Notes: a model not told the origin generated them from the letters alone. A stretch of 44,726 nt of DNA from Betaproteobacteria bacterium (GCA_024641855.1 JAHECG010000014.1:1-44726), one strand, 5' to 3'; numbered from the stretch's first letter, positions 17,354 through 26,256 are shown. A program made the numbers and translations.

Positions 17354-17373
17354 GAAGTGGCTTCGAAGCCTTC
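17354..17373 (-). terminator. Possible terminator hairpin after the MCE/YdcH operon
   Basis: The perfect 12-bp palindrome GGCTTCGAAGCC is extended by GAAG and TTC arms across a one-base bulge. On the minus strand it is followed by a moderately T-rich stretch (CTTTATTTTC). It lies about 90 bp past the stop of the YdcH-like gene. Terminator activity is plausible but weakly supported. Confidence 0.35.
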
Positions 17374-17459
17374 AAAATTCAAAGCAATCACGCAACAACA
17401 GTTAACGGGTTCGAGCAGGCACTCAGCGGCAAAACTCATCGGGATATACAACACCCCGA

Positions 17460-17666
17460 CTACGCCAAAATATCCGGCGTGATCTGCATCTGCAAACGGG
17501 TGATTTCATCCTTAAGCCAAAGCTTACGTTTCTTCAGTCGTCGCAGTTGCAATTCGTCTGGGTTGGCGTCGCTGATGAGACGTGCGATCACCTCATCCAG
17601 ATCGCGATGCTCGATCCCCAACTCAATAATTCGCCGTTTAATTTGTTCGATATCTTCCGCTTGCAT
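17460..17666 (-). CDS. YdcH / DUF465 family small protein
   Basis: This 68-residue, highly charged helical protein fits DUF465 (YdcH): MQAEDIEQIKRRIIELGIEHRDLDEVIARL, then LRRLKKRKLWLKDEITRLQ. The family is predicted to form a short helical hairpin or coiled coil and has no assigned function. It is a real gene judging by the family match and by its position 33 bp after the lipoprotein gene on the same strand, probably as the last gene of the MCE operon. Confidence 0.82.
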   Translation of the reverse strand: MQAEDIEQIKRRIIELGIEHRDLDEVIARLISDANPDELQLRRLKKRKLWLKDEITRLQMQITPDILA

Positions 17667-17699
17667 ACAGAGTACCTTTCACAAGGTCAATTCAATCTC

Positions 17700-18320
17700 T
17701 CAAGGGCGATGAGCACTTGCTTGTGCCGCCCAATCAGCCAACCGCGCCAGCAAATCCGGCAAGGCGCGATTCGCGGCTTCTACACCACCGCGCGCATCTT
17801 CACTCGCAACCGGGGCCTGCACTTCAAAGTTGCGGCTAGCGCGTATCGCTTGCGTATCCGCATCGACCAATTGCGCGCGCAGCATCAGATGCAGTCGGCT
17901 CGGCTTGGTGCTGAAGTCGTGCGTCAAATTGACTAACTCTGTGTCTAAACGCAATTGCGTGCGCGCCGATCCCGGGGCTTGTACCACGGCACTAAAAGCG
18001 CTACTCGCTTCGAGCGCTTGCGTCACTAACGGCGTCAGCATGCGTGCAGGCGTTTCGACCCAACGATTGTAAGCGTAATATTCCAACCGATTCGGTTCGC
18101 GTGAATAAGCCATGCGTGACGTATCAAATCCAGGGTGTGCGCGCATCGGCAGAATTAAAATTGTCTGCGTGGATTTCACGTTTGCCGGTTTGCTTGGCAA
18201 AGTTGCGTGCAGCAAATAAGTGGCCGATTCTTGCGGCTTGCCCTGCGGCCCGACACAGGCCGTGAGCCATAGCCCCGCAAACATCACCATCGTTAAAATT
18301 AACCACTGCTTTTGTCGCAC
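17700..18320 (-). CDS. ABC-type transport auxiliary lipoprotein (PqiC-like)
   Basis: This 206-residue lipoprotein has a signal sequence ending in the lipobox LTAC (Cys about residue 22). The mature part matches the ABC-transporter auxiliary component family (PqiC/DUF330-like): TILILPMRAHPGFDTSRMAY and RLEYYAYNRWVETPARML. Such proteins are thought to sit in the outer membrane and work with MCE proteins in lipid transfer between the membranes. It follows the MlaD-like gene by 14 bp. In this operon it takes the place of the soluble carrier MlaC found in the classical Mla system. Confidence 0.88.
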   Translation of the reverse strand: MRQKQWLILTMVMFAGLWLTACVGPQGKPQESATYLLHATLPSKPANVKSTQTILILPMRAHPGFDTSRMAYSREPNRLEYYAYNRWVETPARMLTPLVTQALEASSAFSAVVQAPGSARTQLRLDTELVNLTHDFSTKPSRLHLMLRAQLVDADTQAIRASRNFEVQAPVASEDARGGVEAANRALPDLLARLADWAAQASAHRP

Positions 18321-18334
18321 TGCATACCCTCTCT

Positions 18335-19261
18335 TTATTCTCCGGGCCCCGGTTTCGGAGCGCCGCGACCAAATACCAACATCTCTGGATTGCGTTCCAA
18401 GTCATTGCCAACGCGCTTCATGGTGGCCGCTACTTCCCGCAACTCCGCTGCCAAGGCATTCATTTCCGGCAAGGTTTGCCCTGAGAGGTCGCGCAATGGT
18501 TGCCGCGCTTCCTGCATGGTTAGATTCATGGTGCGGCTGGCTGAGCCGATATCGCCCGCCATGCCCTCAATCACGACGGAAGTTTGATTCAATCGCTTGG
18601 CTAGTTTACCGACTTCTTCAGCCGTTTTGCCACTGGCTTCCAGCGTACGTTCAGCATTTTTCAAAACCAGTTCCAGCGCGGGCTTTTGATCGGCCAAGAG
18701 GCGCGTTACGCTTTCCATATTGGTAACCATGCGCTTAATGGATTGGCGCATTTCGGCATCGGTCAAGTCATTCAAGTTCTCGCTGGTTTGCGCTAGATTG
18801 GTCATTAAATGCGTGACCGAATCATCGAGCTTTTTCAGTAGCGAGAACTTGGCTTTGATCACGCGGTAATCTTCGCCCTTTTGCTTGATCAAGTCTTTCG
18901 ATGCTGCCGTACCACCTGACAATTCGACCGCCGATAAGCCGGTTAGTCCTTGCATTTTCAGCGTCGCCAACGTGTCTTCTTTAATCGGCGTAGCGCTATC
19001 GATTTTCATCAACACGCGTACCCGGCCACTATGGTCAGGGGCTAGGCCAATGTCGATAATGCGGCCGACTTCTACACCGCGATACCGAACGGCGGAATTC
19101 AAATTCAACCCGGCAACCGACTCGTCGAAATACGTTATGTATTTCTGGTAATTGCGTTGATAAGCGCCGCCGCTATACAGCCAAAATACGGTGCCCATGA
19201 AGGCTGCGCTCAGCACCAGCACGAACAAACCCACCAACGTGTAATTAACTTTAGCTTCCAT
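18335..19261 (-). CDS. MlaD/MCE family periplasmic substrate-binding protein
   Basis: This 308-residue membrane-anchored MCE protein has one N-terminal membrane segment (NYTLVGLFVLVLSAAFMGTVFW) and an MCE domain with VRYRGVEVGRI and ALTLK-like TLATLKMQGLTGLSAVEL. A long helical C-terminal region from about residue 140 may form a coiled tunnel or bridge. It should bind lipid next to the ABC permease. The frame continues upstream to 19333 inside the ATPase gene. The start MEAKVNYTL at 19261 overlaps the ATPase stop by only 11 bases and gives the normal N terminus. Confidence 0.92.
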   Translation of the reverse strand: MEAKVNYTLVGLFVLVLSAAFMGTVFWLYSGGAYQRNYQKYITYFDESVAGLNLNSAVRYRGVEVGRIIDIGLAPDHSGRVRVLMKIDSATPIKEDTLATLKMQGLTGLSAVELSGGTAASKDLIKQKGEDYRVIKAKFSLLKKLDDSVTHLMTNLAQTSENLNDLTDAEMRQSIKRMVTNMESVTRLLADQKPALELVLKNAERTLEASGKTAEEVGKLAKRLNQTSVVIEGMAGDIGSASRTMNLTMQEARQPLRDLSGQTLPEMNALAAELREVAATMKRVGNDLERNPEMLVFGRGAPKPGPGE

Positions 19262-20024
19262 ATTGTTCCTTGGCCACGCGACCTCGTGGCCCATAGAAAT
19301 ATTCGTGTACCAGCGGATGCGGCGAAGCCGCAAGCTCAGCCATCGTACCGACAGCTAGCACGCGTTTCTCGCCCAGTATCGCCACGCGATCGCAAACGCG
19401 CCATAACAAATCCAAATCATGCGTCACAATCACGACGGTGAGTCGTAGTGATGCTTGCAATTGCAACACCAATTCATCCAATGCACTGGCTGCCAGCGGG
19501 TCGAGCCCGGCGGACGGCTCATCCAAAAATAAAATTTCGGGATCTAACGCAATCGCTCGCGCCAAAGCCGCACGTTTTTTTAATCCGCCCGATAATTCAC
19601 GCGGATATTTATTCGCGGCATCTGCCGGCAATCCAGCCAATGCAATTTTAATCTGCGCCAACTCCGTGATTTCCGTCGCACTGAGATTGGTATGCTCCCT
19701 GAGCGGCAACGCTACATTTTCTGCAACGGTCAGCCCGCTGAACAAGGCCCCGCCTTGAAACATGATGGCACAACGCTGGCGTAAGCGCTTAGCCGCAGCT
19801 TCACCGATGCACGCGATATCTTCCCCCAGCAAACGAATCCGACCTGCATTAAATGGCGTCAACATCACAATCTGACGCAATAAAGTCGATTTACCGCAAC
19901 CGCTTTCCCCGGCAATCGCAAACACCTCACCCCGATTGATTGTCAAATTGATGTCATCATGAATCACCGTCGCGCCAAAGCGCATGGCGAGATGCTCGAT
20001 CTCAATGACCGGTTGCGCGCTCAC
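19251..20024 (-). CDS. MCE-type ABC transporter ATP-binding protein (MlaF-like)
   Basis: This 257-residue ABC ATPase has Walker A GESGCGKST, signature LSGGLKKRAALARA, Walker B EILFLDEPSAGLD and a switch His in VIVTHD. The LSGG(M/L)KKR signature is typical of the MlaF/MCE class. It should power lipid movement by the permease encoded directly upstream, whose stop its start overlaps by four bases. The MlaD-like gene follows with an 11-base overlap. Confidence 0.93.
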   Translation of the reverse strand: MSAQPVIEIEHLAMRFGATVIHDDINLTINRGEVFAIAGESGCGKSTLLRQIVMLTPFNAGRIRLLGEDIACIGEAAAKRLRQRCAIMFQGGALFSGLTVAENVALPLREHTNLSATEITELAQIKIALAGLPADAANKYPRELSGGLKKRAALARAIALDPEILFLDEPSAGLDPLAASALDELVLQLQASLRLTVVIVTHDLDLLWRVCDRVAILGEKRVLAVGTMAELAASPHPLVHEYFYGPRGRVAKEQYGS

Positions 20025-21169
20025 TTGAATACCGTATTCAACAAGCTCGATGCAATAGCAAAAATCGCATCCGCAATAATAATCAGGAAAATGGATTGCA
20101 CCACCGAAGTCGTCGTCTGACGGCCGACACTATCGGCGCTCCCCTGCGCCTGAAAGCCCGAATAGCAGCCTACCAAGGTAATAATCACCGCAAATACCGG
20201 TGCTTTTCCAACGCCAAATAAAAATGTCGCAGGTTTTACTGCATCGTCAAACCGATCGAGAAACGCATAAGCATCGACGTGGAGTTGCCCGTTTGCTACC
20301 ACCATACCGCCAATCACACTTAGAAAATCTGCATACACCGTGAGTAACGGCAAAACAATCAACATCGCTAGCAACTTGGGCAACACCAACAACTCCATCG
20401 GCGATATCCCCATACCGCGCAACGCATCGATTTCCTCCGACACCTTCATGGTGCCGATTTGTGCCGCATAAGCAGAACCAGAACGACCAGCCACGATCAC
20501 CGCCACCATCATCGGCGCCAATTCGCGCAACATGGAAAGCCCAACCAGATCGGCGATAAAGATATTCGCGCCAAAGCGAGACAACTGTACCGCGCCTTGA
20601 AAAGCGACCACCATACCGACTAAAAATGACAGCAAGCCAACAATAGGAATGGCATCGAATCCCGCTTGCTGCACATTGGAGAGAATATGGCGAAAGCGCA
20701 AATGCGTCGGCTGGCGCAGCGCGCGCAACAGCGCCACCACGTTTTCACCGATGAAATGCAGCATGCCCTGAGTTTGCTCCACCCCATGCCAACCCTTTTG
20801 ACCCAACCATTGCAACCCGGATTGCCGTGGCACTTGCCTACCGATCATCGGCATTTGCGGGGCGCGCGCTTCGACTAAGCGCAATAACGCGTCATGCTCT
20901 GGGCGCATGCCTTCCAATTGCACTTGCAAGCCTTGCGCCTGACGCGCTTGGCGCAGATGGTGCAAAGTCCAAACACCTGCCGTATCGAGATGCACCACTT
21001 TGGAGAAATCAATCACTAGCGCACCCGCCTTAGGCCATGCCAGTTGATCCAGGCGCATACGAAAGCCCGATATCCCTTGCACAGACCAATCGCCGCTACA
21101 AACAAGCCGATGGCCAGCTTCCTGTAGCGCTACCGATGCGCCAGCGGATAGCGGATTCAATTCAGGCAT
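20021..21169 (-). CDS. MCE-type ABC permease with N-terminal STAS domain (MlaE-like)
   Basis: This permease of about 382 residues has two parts. The N-terminal STAS domain (about residues 1-100, VIDFSKVVHLDTAGVWTL) corresponds to MlaB fused in place. The C-terminal MlaE domain has five to six membrane segments and signatures FVGMVVAFQGAVQL-like FLVGMVVAFQGAVQ and GRSGSAYAAQIGTMKVSEEIDAL. I chose MPELNPLSAG at 21169 over a longer frame to 21214, whose extra residues look like upstream sequence. It heads a five-gene minus-strand operon: permease, ATPase, MCE protein, lipoprotein, YdcH. Confidence 0.92.
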   Translation of the reverse strand: MPELNPLSAGASVALQEAGHRLVCSGDWSVQGISGFRMRLDQLAWPKAGALVIDFSKVVHLDTAGVWTLHHLRQARQAQGLQVQLEGMRPEHDALLRLVEARAPQMPMIGRQVPRQSGLQWLGQKGWHGVEQTQGMLHFIGENVVALLRALRQPTHLRFRHILSNVQQAGFDAIPIVGLLSFLVGMVVAFQGAVQLSRFGANIFIADLVGLSMLRELAPMMVAVIVAGRSGSAYAAQIGTMKVSEEIDALRGMGISPMELLVLPKLLAMLIVLPLLTVYADFLSVIGGMVVANGQLHVDAYAFLDRFDDAVKPATFLFGVGKAPVFAVIITLVGCYSGFQAQGSADSVGRQTTTSVVQSIFLIIIADAIFAIASSLLNTVFK

Positions 21170-21237
21170 AGTGCGCAAAATATAGCATAGGCTGCGACCT
21201 GGGGAACGCCGCAATCCATGGAGTCACAAGAGAAAAT

Positions 21238-21705
21238 TTATTTGCCGCTTGTCGCGGCAAGCAATGAGGAAGGTAAGTCGGTCAGGCGATATTTGCCGCT
21301 CTGCACCGCACGCGCTAATTTTTCGAGCGTCTGATCGTTTAAGATCGCGACGATTTTAAGTTTGATCGGAAGCCATTTCGCATGCATCGGGCAAGCAGTC
21401 GCATCCGAACAAACCTTCAGCCCCAGTACACAATCCTGCGTGAAACTCGGGCCTTCCGTCATCGTCAAAATTTGCATCAACCCAGTCTTTTCAGCGCCTT
21501 CACGTAAGCAAAAGCCACCCAAACGGCCGCGAAAGGAATACAGCAAATTGCCTTTGCACAGATTCTGCATGATTTTGGCCAGATACGCTGGCGGCACCCC
21601 AAGGTAACCTGCGATCTCGCGATTGAGAACCGGCTCGCCTGAGGGGCGCGTCGCAATAAAAATCAATGCTTGAATCGCATATTGGCTGGTGCGGGATAAA
21701 ATCAT
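21238..21705 (-). CDS. Rrf2 family Fe-S transcriptional regulator
   Basis: This 155-residue protein has the N-terminal winged helix of Rrf2 regulators (MILSRTSQYAIQALIFIA, then a recognition segment around GVPPAYLAKIMQNL). It also has the three-cysteine cluster motif C-x6-C-x5-C in DCVLGLKVCSDATACPMH, which implies an Fe-S cluster sensing redox, oxygen or nitric oxide. It is transcribed away from the MCE operon's promoter region and lies 71 bp after ctaB. It could read through from the heme synthesis genes or use its own promoter. A dyad upstream is a candidate autoregulatory operator. The specific subfamily (IscR, NsrR, RirA or other) cannot be fixed. Confidence 0.9.
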   Translation of the reverse strand: MILSRTSQYAIQALIFIATRPSGEPVLNREIAGYLGVPPAYLAKIMQNLCKGNLLYSFRGRLGGFCLREGAEKTGLMQILTMTEGPSFTQDCVLGLKVCSDATACPMHAKWLPIKLKIVAILNDQTLEKLARAVQSGKYRLTDLPSSLLAATSGK

Positions 21706-21743
21706 ATTCGGCTAAAAGTTGTTTCGGAGGATTTTATCCGAAA
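21694..21743. promoter_or_regulatory. Candidate operator of the Rrf2 regulator
   Basis: TTTCGGA (21722-21728) and TCCGAAA (21737-21743) form a dyad with an eight-base centre, 17 to 38 bp upstream of the regulator's start. A second inverted pair, GGATAAAATC (21694-21703) and GATTTTATCC (21730-21739), links the start codon region to the same site. The position suits autorepression. The regulator's true binding sequence is unknown. Confidence 0.4.
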
Positions 21744-21776
21744 TCCACCAGAATTGCAGCCGAAAATCACGCCAAG

Positions 21777-22697
21777 CTACGCCAGCCAGGTATAAAGCCA
21801 AGCCAACGGCAAATTGAAGTAATGATCAACCAACAAAGCCGCAAATAACAAACTCAAGTATAAGATTGAGTAGGCGAACGTACGTTTTGCTAACGCATCG
21901 GAATAATTACGCCAAATCTGATAGGCAAAATACAAAAATACGCCGTCCAAAATGAGCGTGGAAATCAAATACAGCAATCCACCCATTCCGGTGGCAACCG
22001 GCAAGAGCGTCGCGGCGGTCAAGATGATGGTGTACAACAACACATGCAATTGCGTGAATTGATCGCCATGGGTCACGGGCAGCATTGGCATGCCGGCTTT
22101 GGCATATTCTTCTTTACGGTACAGCGCCAAGGCCCAAAAATGCGGCGGCGTCCAAGTGAAAATAATCAAGAACAGCAGCAGGGCATCAGCACTGACTTCA
22201 CCGGTCACCGCTGCCCAGCCGAGCACGGGCGGCATCGCACCGGATGCGCCGCCGATGACGATATTTTGCGGCGTTAGCGGCTTCAAAATAACAGTGTAAA
22301 CCACGGCATAGCCCACAAATGTGGCCAAGGTCAGCCACATGGTAAGCGCATTGACTTGCGTGTTGAGAATCACTAAGCCGATACCGCCGACGATGCACGC
22401 AAACAACAAGGTTTGTGGCGAAGTGACTTCGCCACGCGGCAAAGGACGTGCCCGTGTACGCGCCATGATGGCATCGAGCTTTTGTTCGATCAGGCAATTG
22501 ATCGCCGCTGCGGCACCCGCTACCAATGCAATCCCAATCGTCGCAGACAATAATAAGGGTAGTGGCACCATACCCGGCGTCGCCAGAAACATGCCAATGA
22601 CCGCGGTAAAGACAATCAACGACACGACGCGCGGTTTGGTGAGTTGGTAGAACTGTTGACAACGATAGGCGAATTGCCCAAACGTAAGCGTGCTCAT
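21777..22697 (-). CDS. ctaB: Heme O synthase (protoheme IX farnesyltransferase)
   Basis: CtaB/CyoE attaches a farnesyl group to heme B to make heme O, the precursor of heme A for the oxidase. The membrane protein of about 306 residues has the prenyltransferase motif [21 protein letters not shown], whose Asp-rich region binds the diphosphate, and a later loop with [21 protein letters not shown]. The start [13 protein letters not shown] at 22697 lies one base after the ctaA stop. A longer frame to 22712 would overlap ctaA. Confidence 0.96.
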   Translation of the reverse strand: MSTLTFGQFAYRCQQFYQLTKPRVVSLIVFTAVIGMFLATPGMVPLPLLLSATIGIALVAGAAAAINCLIEQKLDAIMARTRARPLPRGEVTSPQTLLFACIVGGIGLVILNTQVNALTMWLTLATFVGYAVVYTVILKPLTPQNIVIGGASGAMPPVLGWAAVTGEVSADALLLFLIIFTWTPPHFWALALYRKEEYAKAGMPMLPVTHGDQFTQLHVLLYTIILTAATLLPVATGMGGLLYLISTLILDGVFLYFAYQIWRNYSDALAKRTFAYSILYLSLLFAALLVDHYFNLPLAWLYTWLA

Positions 22698-22698
22698 C

Positions 22699-23700
22699 TC
22701 AGACCCCTGCATAGTCCCGATTCAGGGATTTTCTTAATCTAAAGTTTAACATGACCAAGGATAGCAGCAGCAGCGCTGCGACCGCGTTATGCGCAACCGC
22801 AATCGGTAGCGGCAAACTCAAAACAACATTGGCGATCCCGAGACTCAGTTGCGTTGCTAAGACCAAAGCAATAAAAGCTCCCGCCCGCGTTAATGCCGGC
22901 ACGCGCAATAATTTGATGACCAACAATCCGACGACCAACAATGTCCCCAAAGCCCCAACGCGATGAACCCAATGAATCGCCGTCAATGCTTCACGCGTTA
23001 ATAACGTGCCTTGTGCGGTCATCCCCAGTTCACGCACCAACTGGAATGCGTGATGCAAATCCATGGTCGGCACCAATACCCCTTTACAGGTTGGAAAATC
23101 AGAACAAGCCAACGCGGCATAATTTGAACTCACCCACCCACCCAACGCAATCTGCAAAAACACCACCAATAATGCAAATGCGGCATAAGACTTGATTCGT
23201 TCCGCATCAACGCCACGCACTGCCGCGATATCGCGACTTTGACGTTGTAACAACCAAGTCAGCAGTGACAGCGTAATCATGCCGCCCAATAAATGCAGGG
23301 TCACAATAATGGGCGTCAACTTTAGCGTCACGGTCCACATCCCAAACAACCCTTGCAAAATAACGAAGCCAATTAAAAATGTCGGTAAGCCGATTCCTTG
23401 TTTCAGCTTTTCCCGTTTGATCCATGCCATGCTACCGATGATCACGATCAACAGACCCAAGGTGCTGGCCAGATAGCGATGCACCATTTCTTTCCAGGCT
23501 TTGGCATGCGATACCGGGCCCTGGGGGCGCACGGCAAGCTCTTGCGATATTTCCGCATGGGCGTGGGCTGGGCTGAGTTTGCCATAGCAACCCGGCCAAT
23601 CCGGGCAACCTAGGCCAGCATCCGATAAACGCACATAAGCGCCTAATACAACAACACCAAAAGCTAACAAGGTCGCGGCAAGAATCAGTTTTTGAAACAT
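22699..23700 (-). CDS. ctaA: Heme A synthase (COX15/CtaA family)
   Basis: CtaA oxidises the C8 methyl of heme O to the formyl group of heme A. The 333-residue protein has eight membrane helices in two four-helix halves, with heme-ligand His residues in [26 protein letters not shown] and VAHNAV. The opening includes [19 protein letters not shown], a hallmark with the paired Cys. It sits directly before ctaB and two bases or so after the SCO-like gene, within the oxidase locus. Confidence 0.95.
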   Translation of the reverse strand: MFQKLILAATLLAFGVVVLGAYVRLSDAGLGCPDWPGCYGKLSPAHAHAEISQELAVRPQGPVSHAKAWKEMVHRYLASTLGLLIVIIGSMAWIKREKLKQGIGLPTFLIGFVILQGLFGMWTVTLKLTPIIVTLHLLGGMITLSLLTWLLQRQSRDIAAVRGVDAERIKSYAAFALLVVFLQIALGGWVSSNYAALACSDFPTCKGVLVPTMDLHHAFQLVRELGMTAQGTLLTREALTAIHWVHRVGALGTLLVVGLLVIKLLRVPALTRAGAFIALVLATQLSLGIANVVLSLPLPIAVAHNAVAALLLLSLVMLNFRLRKSLNRDYAGV

Positions 23701-23703
23701 GTC

Positions 23704-24282
23704 TTATCCAATCTGCGAAGCTTTAAGTAAGCGCTCGATGTCTTTATGCATGCGCTTAATATCCGGATTTGCGGGCCAACGCATCATGACATTACCCAAC
23801 GGATCGATCATGTAGATATATTGTTTTACATCGCCTTCCGCAGCTAACTTTGCAGTCAGCCCTCCTGCGGGGTCAGCGAGTAATTGTGTACCGACATAAT
23901 CTTGCTTGATATCAGGGCGGGGTTTCCGGCCATCCGCAATCACCCATACGCGTTGCATGCGATCTTGCTCGCGGCCCTGCATCAAACGGACTTGGCGCAT
24001 CACATAAAGCTTGTGCTCACATTCGCTATTACAACCACTTGCATCCACCTGAACCATCAGCCATTTACCACGTAGCGTCTTGAACGAAACTGACGCGCCG
24101 TCGAGCCCGGTTAGTGACATCGTTTCGGGCAGCGTCACGGGTTTGATTAACGCGCCATAATTTCGGGTGCCCCCCTGTGGCTGCCAAACAAAATATGCGA
24201 GATAGCTCGCCACGACTGGCAACGCAAATACGGCCATCACCAGAATTAATTTTGCTCTATTTGGATTTGCGCTGCTTTGCAT
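23704..24282 (-). CDS. SCO-like, membrane-anchored thioredoxin-fold protein
   Basis: This 192-residue protein has one N-terminal membrane segment (LILVMAVFALPVVASYLAYFVW) and a periplasmic thioredoxin-like domain. GKWLMVQVDASGCNSECEHKL holds a CxxxC pair at the position of the copper-binding Cys pair of SCO1/SenC. The distal His of SCO proteins appears to be replaced by Val (GDVKQYIYMIDPLGN). It may therefore act as a thiol-disulfide reductase for the CuA centre and not as a copper carrier (inference). It overlaps the end of the SURF1 gene by 26 bases and precedes ctaA, which ties it to oxidase assembly. Confidence 0.83.
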   Translation of the reverse strand: MQSSANPNRAKLILVMAVFALPVVASYLAYFVWQPQGGTRNYGALIKPVTLPETMSLTGLDGASVSFKTLRGKWLMVQVDASGCNSECEHKLYVMRQVRLMQGREQDRMQRVWVIADGRKPRPDIKQDYVGTQLLADPAGGLTAKLAAEGDVKQYIYMIDPLGNVMMRWPANPDIKRMHKDIERLLKASQIG

Positions 24283-24973
24283 AATGCACTCCGTAAATCA
24301 CGATGGTTGCGATCGCCATAACGAACCATTGAAAAGCATAACCGGCATTTTTCTCCATACCGGTATCAGGCTGCTCCCAATGACGCTGCAAACCATCGCC
24401 GTTGTTATTGAGTTGCGTCACCATCAATGTCTGTAAACGTAAGGGTAGCAAGCCTTGCATGCGCTTGAAATGCAAGTTCTGCCAAACTTTCCCCTCTACC
24501 GTTTGCGATGAAAGTTCTAAAAATTTTCCACTGGGTGGCACCGCAATGCCTTCAATCGTCACCACACCTAGCGGTGTTCTTATTTCGGGTAACAAACTTC
24601 GATCCGCACCACGCGCAACCCAACCACGGTTAATCAGCACGTAAGCCGCTTCATGTTCTAATTTCAACGGTGTAATGACTTCATACCCGGGTATACCTTT
24701 TAGAACAACGTTATCCAGCAAAACTTCCTGCGCCGGGTCAAAACGACCTGTCACTGTTACACGCCGATATCGATAAGCATCTTCTTCAATTGCGTCACCT
24801 GGCAAGGTCACCGGCAAATCTTTACTTAACTTTTCATAGCGCGCTTGTAATGCACTTTTGTGCATCGCCTTTGTCGCTTGCCATATCCCTGCGTAAACCG
24901 TGACCGCAAGAACGAGCACCGCCGCGACCGTCGGCAACCAGACTGGGCGGCGGCGTTCCGTCAGCTTAGCCAT
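24257..24973 (-). CDS. SURF1 family cytochrome oxidase assembly protein
   Basis: SURF1 helps insert or hold heme A in subunit I of cytochrome c oxidase. The 238-residue protein has the family layout of one N-terminal and one C-terminal membrane helix. The periplasmic domain between them has QARYEKLSKDLPV, YRYRRVTVTGRFDP, VLINRGWVARGAD and the C-terminal NAGYAFQWFVMAIAT. It is the first gene of the run SURF1, SCO-like, ctaA, ctaB and is divergent from the DUF2909 gene with a 56-bp gap. Confidence 0.93.
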   Translation of the reverse strand: MAKLTERRRPVWLPTVAAVLVLAVTVYAGIWQATKAMHKSALQARYEKLSKDLPVTLPGDAIEEDAYRYRRVTVTGRFDPAQEVLLDNVVLKGIPGYEVITPLKLEHEAAYVLINRGWVARGADRSLLPEIRTPLGVVTIEGIAVPPSGKFLELSSQTVEGKVWQNLHFKRMQGLLPLRLQTLMVTQLNNNGDGLQRHWEQPDTGMEKNAGYAFQWFVMAIATIVIYGVHYAKQRKSK

Positions 24974-25029
24974 GGCGGCACATGTGGCTTTCCGTTACAC
25001 TGCGCTCAATCGCGTTTGGAGCTAACCAC

Positions 25030-25239
25030 ATGTCTATCATCCTATACCGCTTTATCATTATCGCTTTTTTGCTCATCATTCTCGGTAGTTTGGTATCTGC
25101 CTTATATTTTCTGGTCAAAGACAAAGGCCAGTCCGATCGCACCGTAAAGGCGCTCACCGTTCGCGTTGCCTTATCCGTCGGTTTATTTCTATTGCTAATG
25201 GCCGGATTTTATTTCGGTATTCTACCGACGCGCCATTAG
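25030..25239 (+). CDS. DUF2909 twin-transmembrane small protein
   Basis: This 69-residue protein has two hydrophobic helices (IILYRFIIIAFLLIILGSLV and VALSVGLFLLLMAGFYFG) separated by a short charged loop (VKDKGQSDRTVKALTVR), as in the DUF2909 family. Its function is unknown. Constant linkage to cytochrome oxidase assembly genes in betaproteobacteria suggests an accessory role. GGAG precedes the ATG at 25030, which I prefer to the upstream in-frame ATG at 24982. It is on the plus strand between two minus-strand oxidase groups. Confidence 0.85.
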   Translation: MSIILYRFIIIAFLLIILGSLVSALYFLVKDKGQSDRTVKALTVRVALSVGLFLLLMAGFYFGILPTRH

Positions 25240-25281
25240 CATTCTATGCAATCGTACTTCCCCGCACCCACCAAATAAAAA

Positions 25282-25308
25282 TGGCGCCGCGATACCGCTG
25301 CGGCGCCA
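25282..25308. terminator. Bidirectional terminator between DUF2909 and coxC
   Basis: TGGCGCCGC pairs perfectly with GCGGCGCCA around a nine-base loop. On the minus strand it is followed by ATTTTTATTT, a good intrinsic terminator about 60 bases past the subunit III stop. On the plus strand it is followed by a C-rich then T-rich stretch, so it may also stop the convergent DUF2909 transcript. Confidence 0.82.
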
Positions 25309-25368
25309 AAATCCCCTTTTTGCTATTTTTTTTCGGAAGTTACTCCTCCACCACTTAGCGGGTGTTAT

Positions 25369-26256
25369 TTACAGCCAATAAACAAAGATAAACAAGCCGA
25401 GCCAGACCACGTCCACAAAGTGCCAATACCAGGACACCGCCTCGAAAGCAAAATGTTGCTCGGGTTTAAAATGGCCTTTCATGCAGCGCAACAGGATCAC
25501 GATCAGCATGATCGTTCCAATGGTCACGTGGAAACCATGAAAACCGGTCAGCATGAAGAAGGTTGAGCCATAGATACCTGCGCCCAAGGTTAAGCCCAGC
25601 TTGGTATAGGCTTCATGATATTCCGTTGCTTGGAAATACAAGAAGGTTACGCCCAAAGCCACGGTCAGCGCCAACCACAAAATCAATTGGCCGCGATTAC
25701 CCTTCTTTAAGCCCCAATGTGCAATGGTCAATGTCACACCCGAAGTCAACAAGAGCAACGTGTTCAACGCAGGTACGCCCCATGCTGCCATTGGCGCAAA
25801 TTCACCCGCACCCGCCTCGGCCATTGGTGCAATCATTTTTGCGCCTAACGGACCTGCGGTTGGCCATACGGATTTGAAACCGGACCACAATATCGCACCG
25901 GTGTCGCCTTCACCCAACCAAGGCACTGACAACACGCGTGCATAAAACAGGGCGCCAAAGAATGCCGCGAAGAACATCACTTCCGAGAAAATGAACCAGC
26001 TCATCCCCCAACGGAAGGAGCGATCGACTTGCGCATTATATTTGCCGCTTTCGGATTCGGCGATGACCTTACCGAACCAGCCGAACATCATGTAGAACAA
26101 CACGCCCAAACCAGCCATCACCAGCCAACCGCCTGGTGCCACGCTATTCACCCACAACACCATGCCGACGCCAAACAGCGCCAGTGCGGTTGATCCGACG
26201 ATCGGCCAACCCGATGGCGACGGAAGATAATAACCCCCACCTTGATGATCACTCAT
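25369..26256 (-). CDS. ctaE: Cytochrome c oxidase subunit III
   Basis: Subunit III of the aa3/caa3 heme-copper oxidase is an integral membrane protein of seven helices that stabilises subunit I. The 295-residue sequence opens with YYLPSPSGWPIVGS and shows FIFSEVMFFAAFFGALFYAR, TGFHGFHVTIGTIML and the C-terminal EAVSWYWHFVDVVWLGLF, all conserved. AAGGAGGGG precedes the ATG. It closes the structural operon coxB, ctaD, small peptide, cox11, DUF2970, ctaE. Confidence 0.96.
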   Translation of the reverse strand: MSDHQGGGYYLPSPSGWPIVGSTALALFGVGMVLWVNSVAPGGWLVMAGLGVLFYMMFGWFGKVIAESESGKYNAQVDRSFRWGMSWFIFSEVMFFAAFFGALFYARVLSVPWLGEGDTGAILWSGFKSVWPTAGPLGAKMIAPMAEAGAGEFAPMAAWGVPALNTLLLLTSGVTLTIAHWGLKKGNRGQLILWLALTVALGVTFLYFQATEYHEAYTKLGLTLGAGIYGSTFFMLTGFHGFHVTIGTIMLIVILLRCMKGHFKPEQHFAFEAVSWYWHFVDVVWLGLFIFVYWL

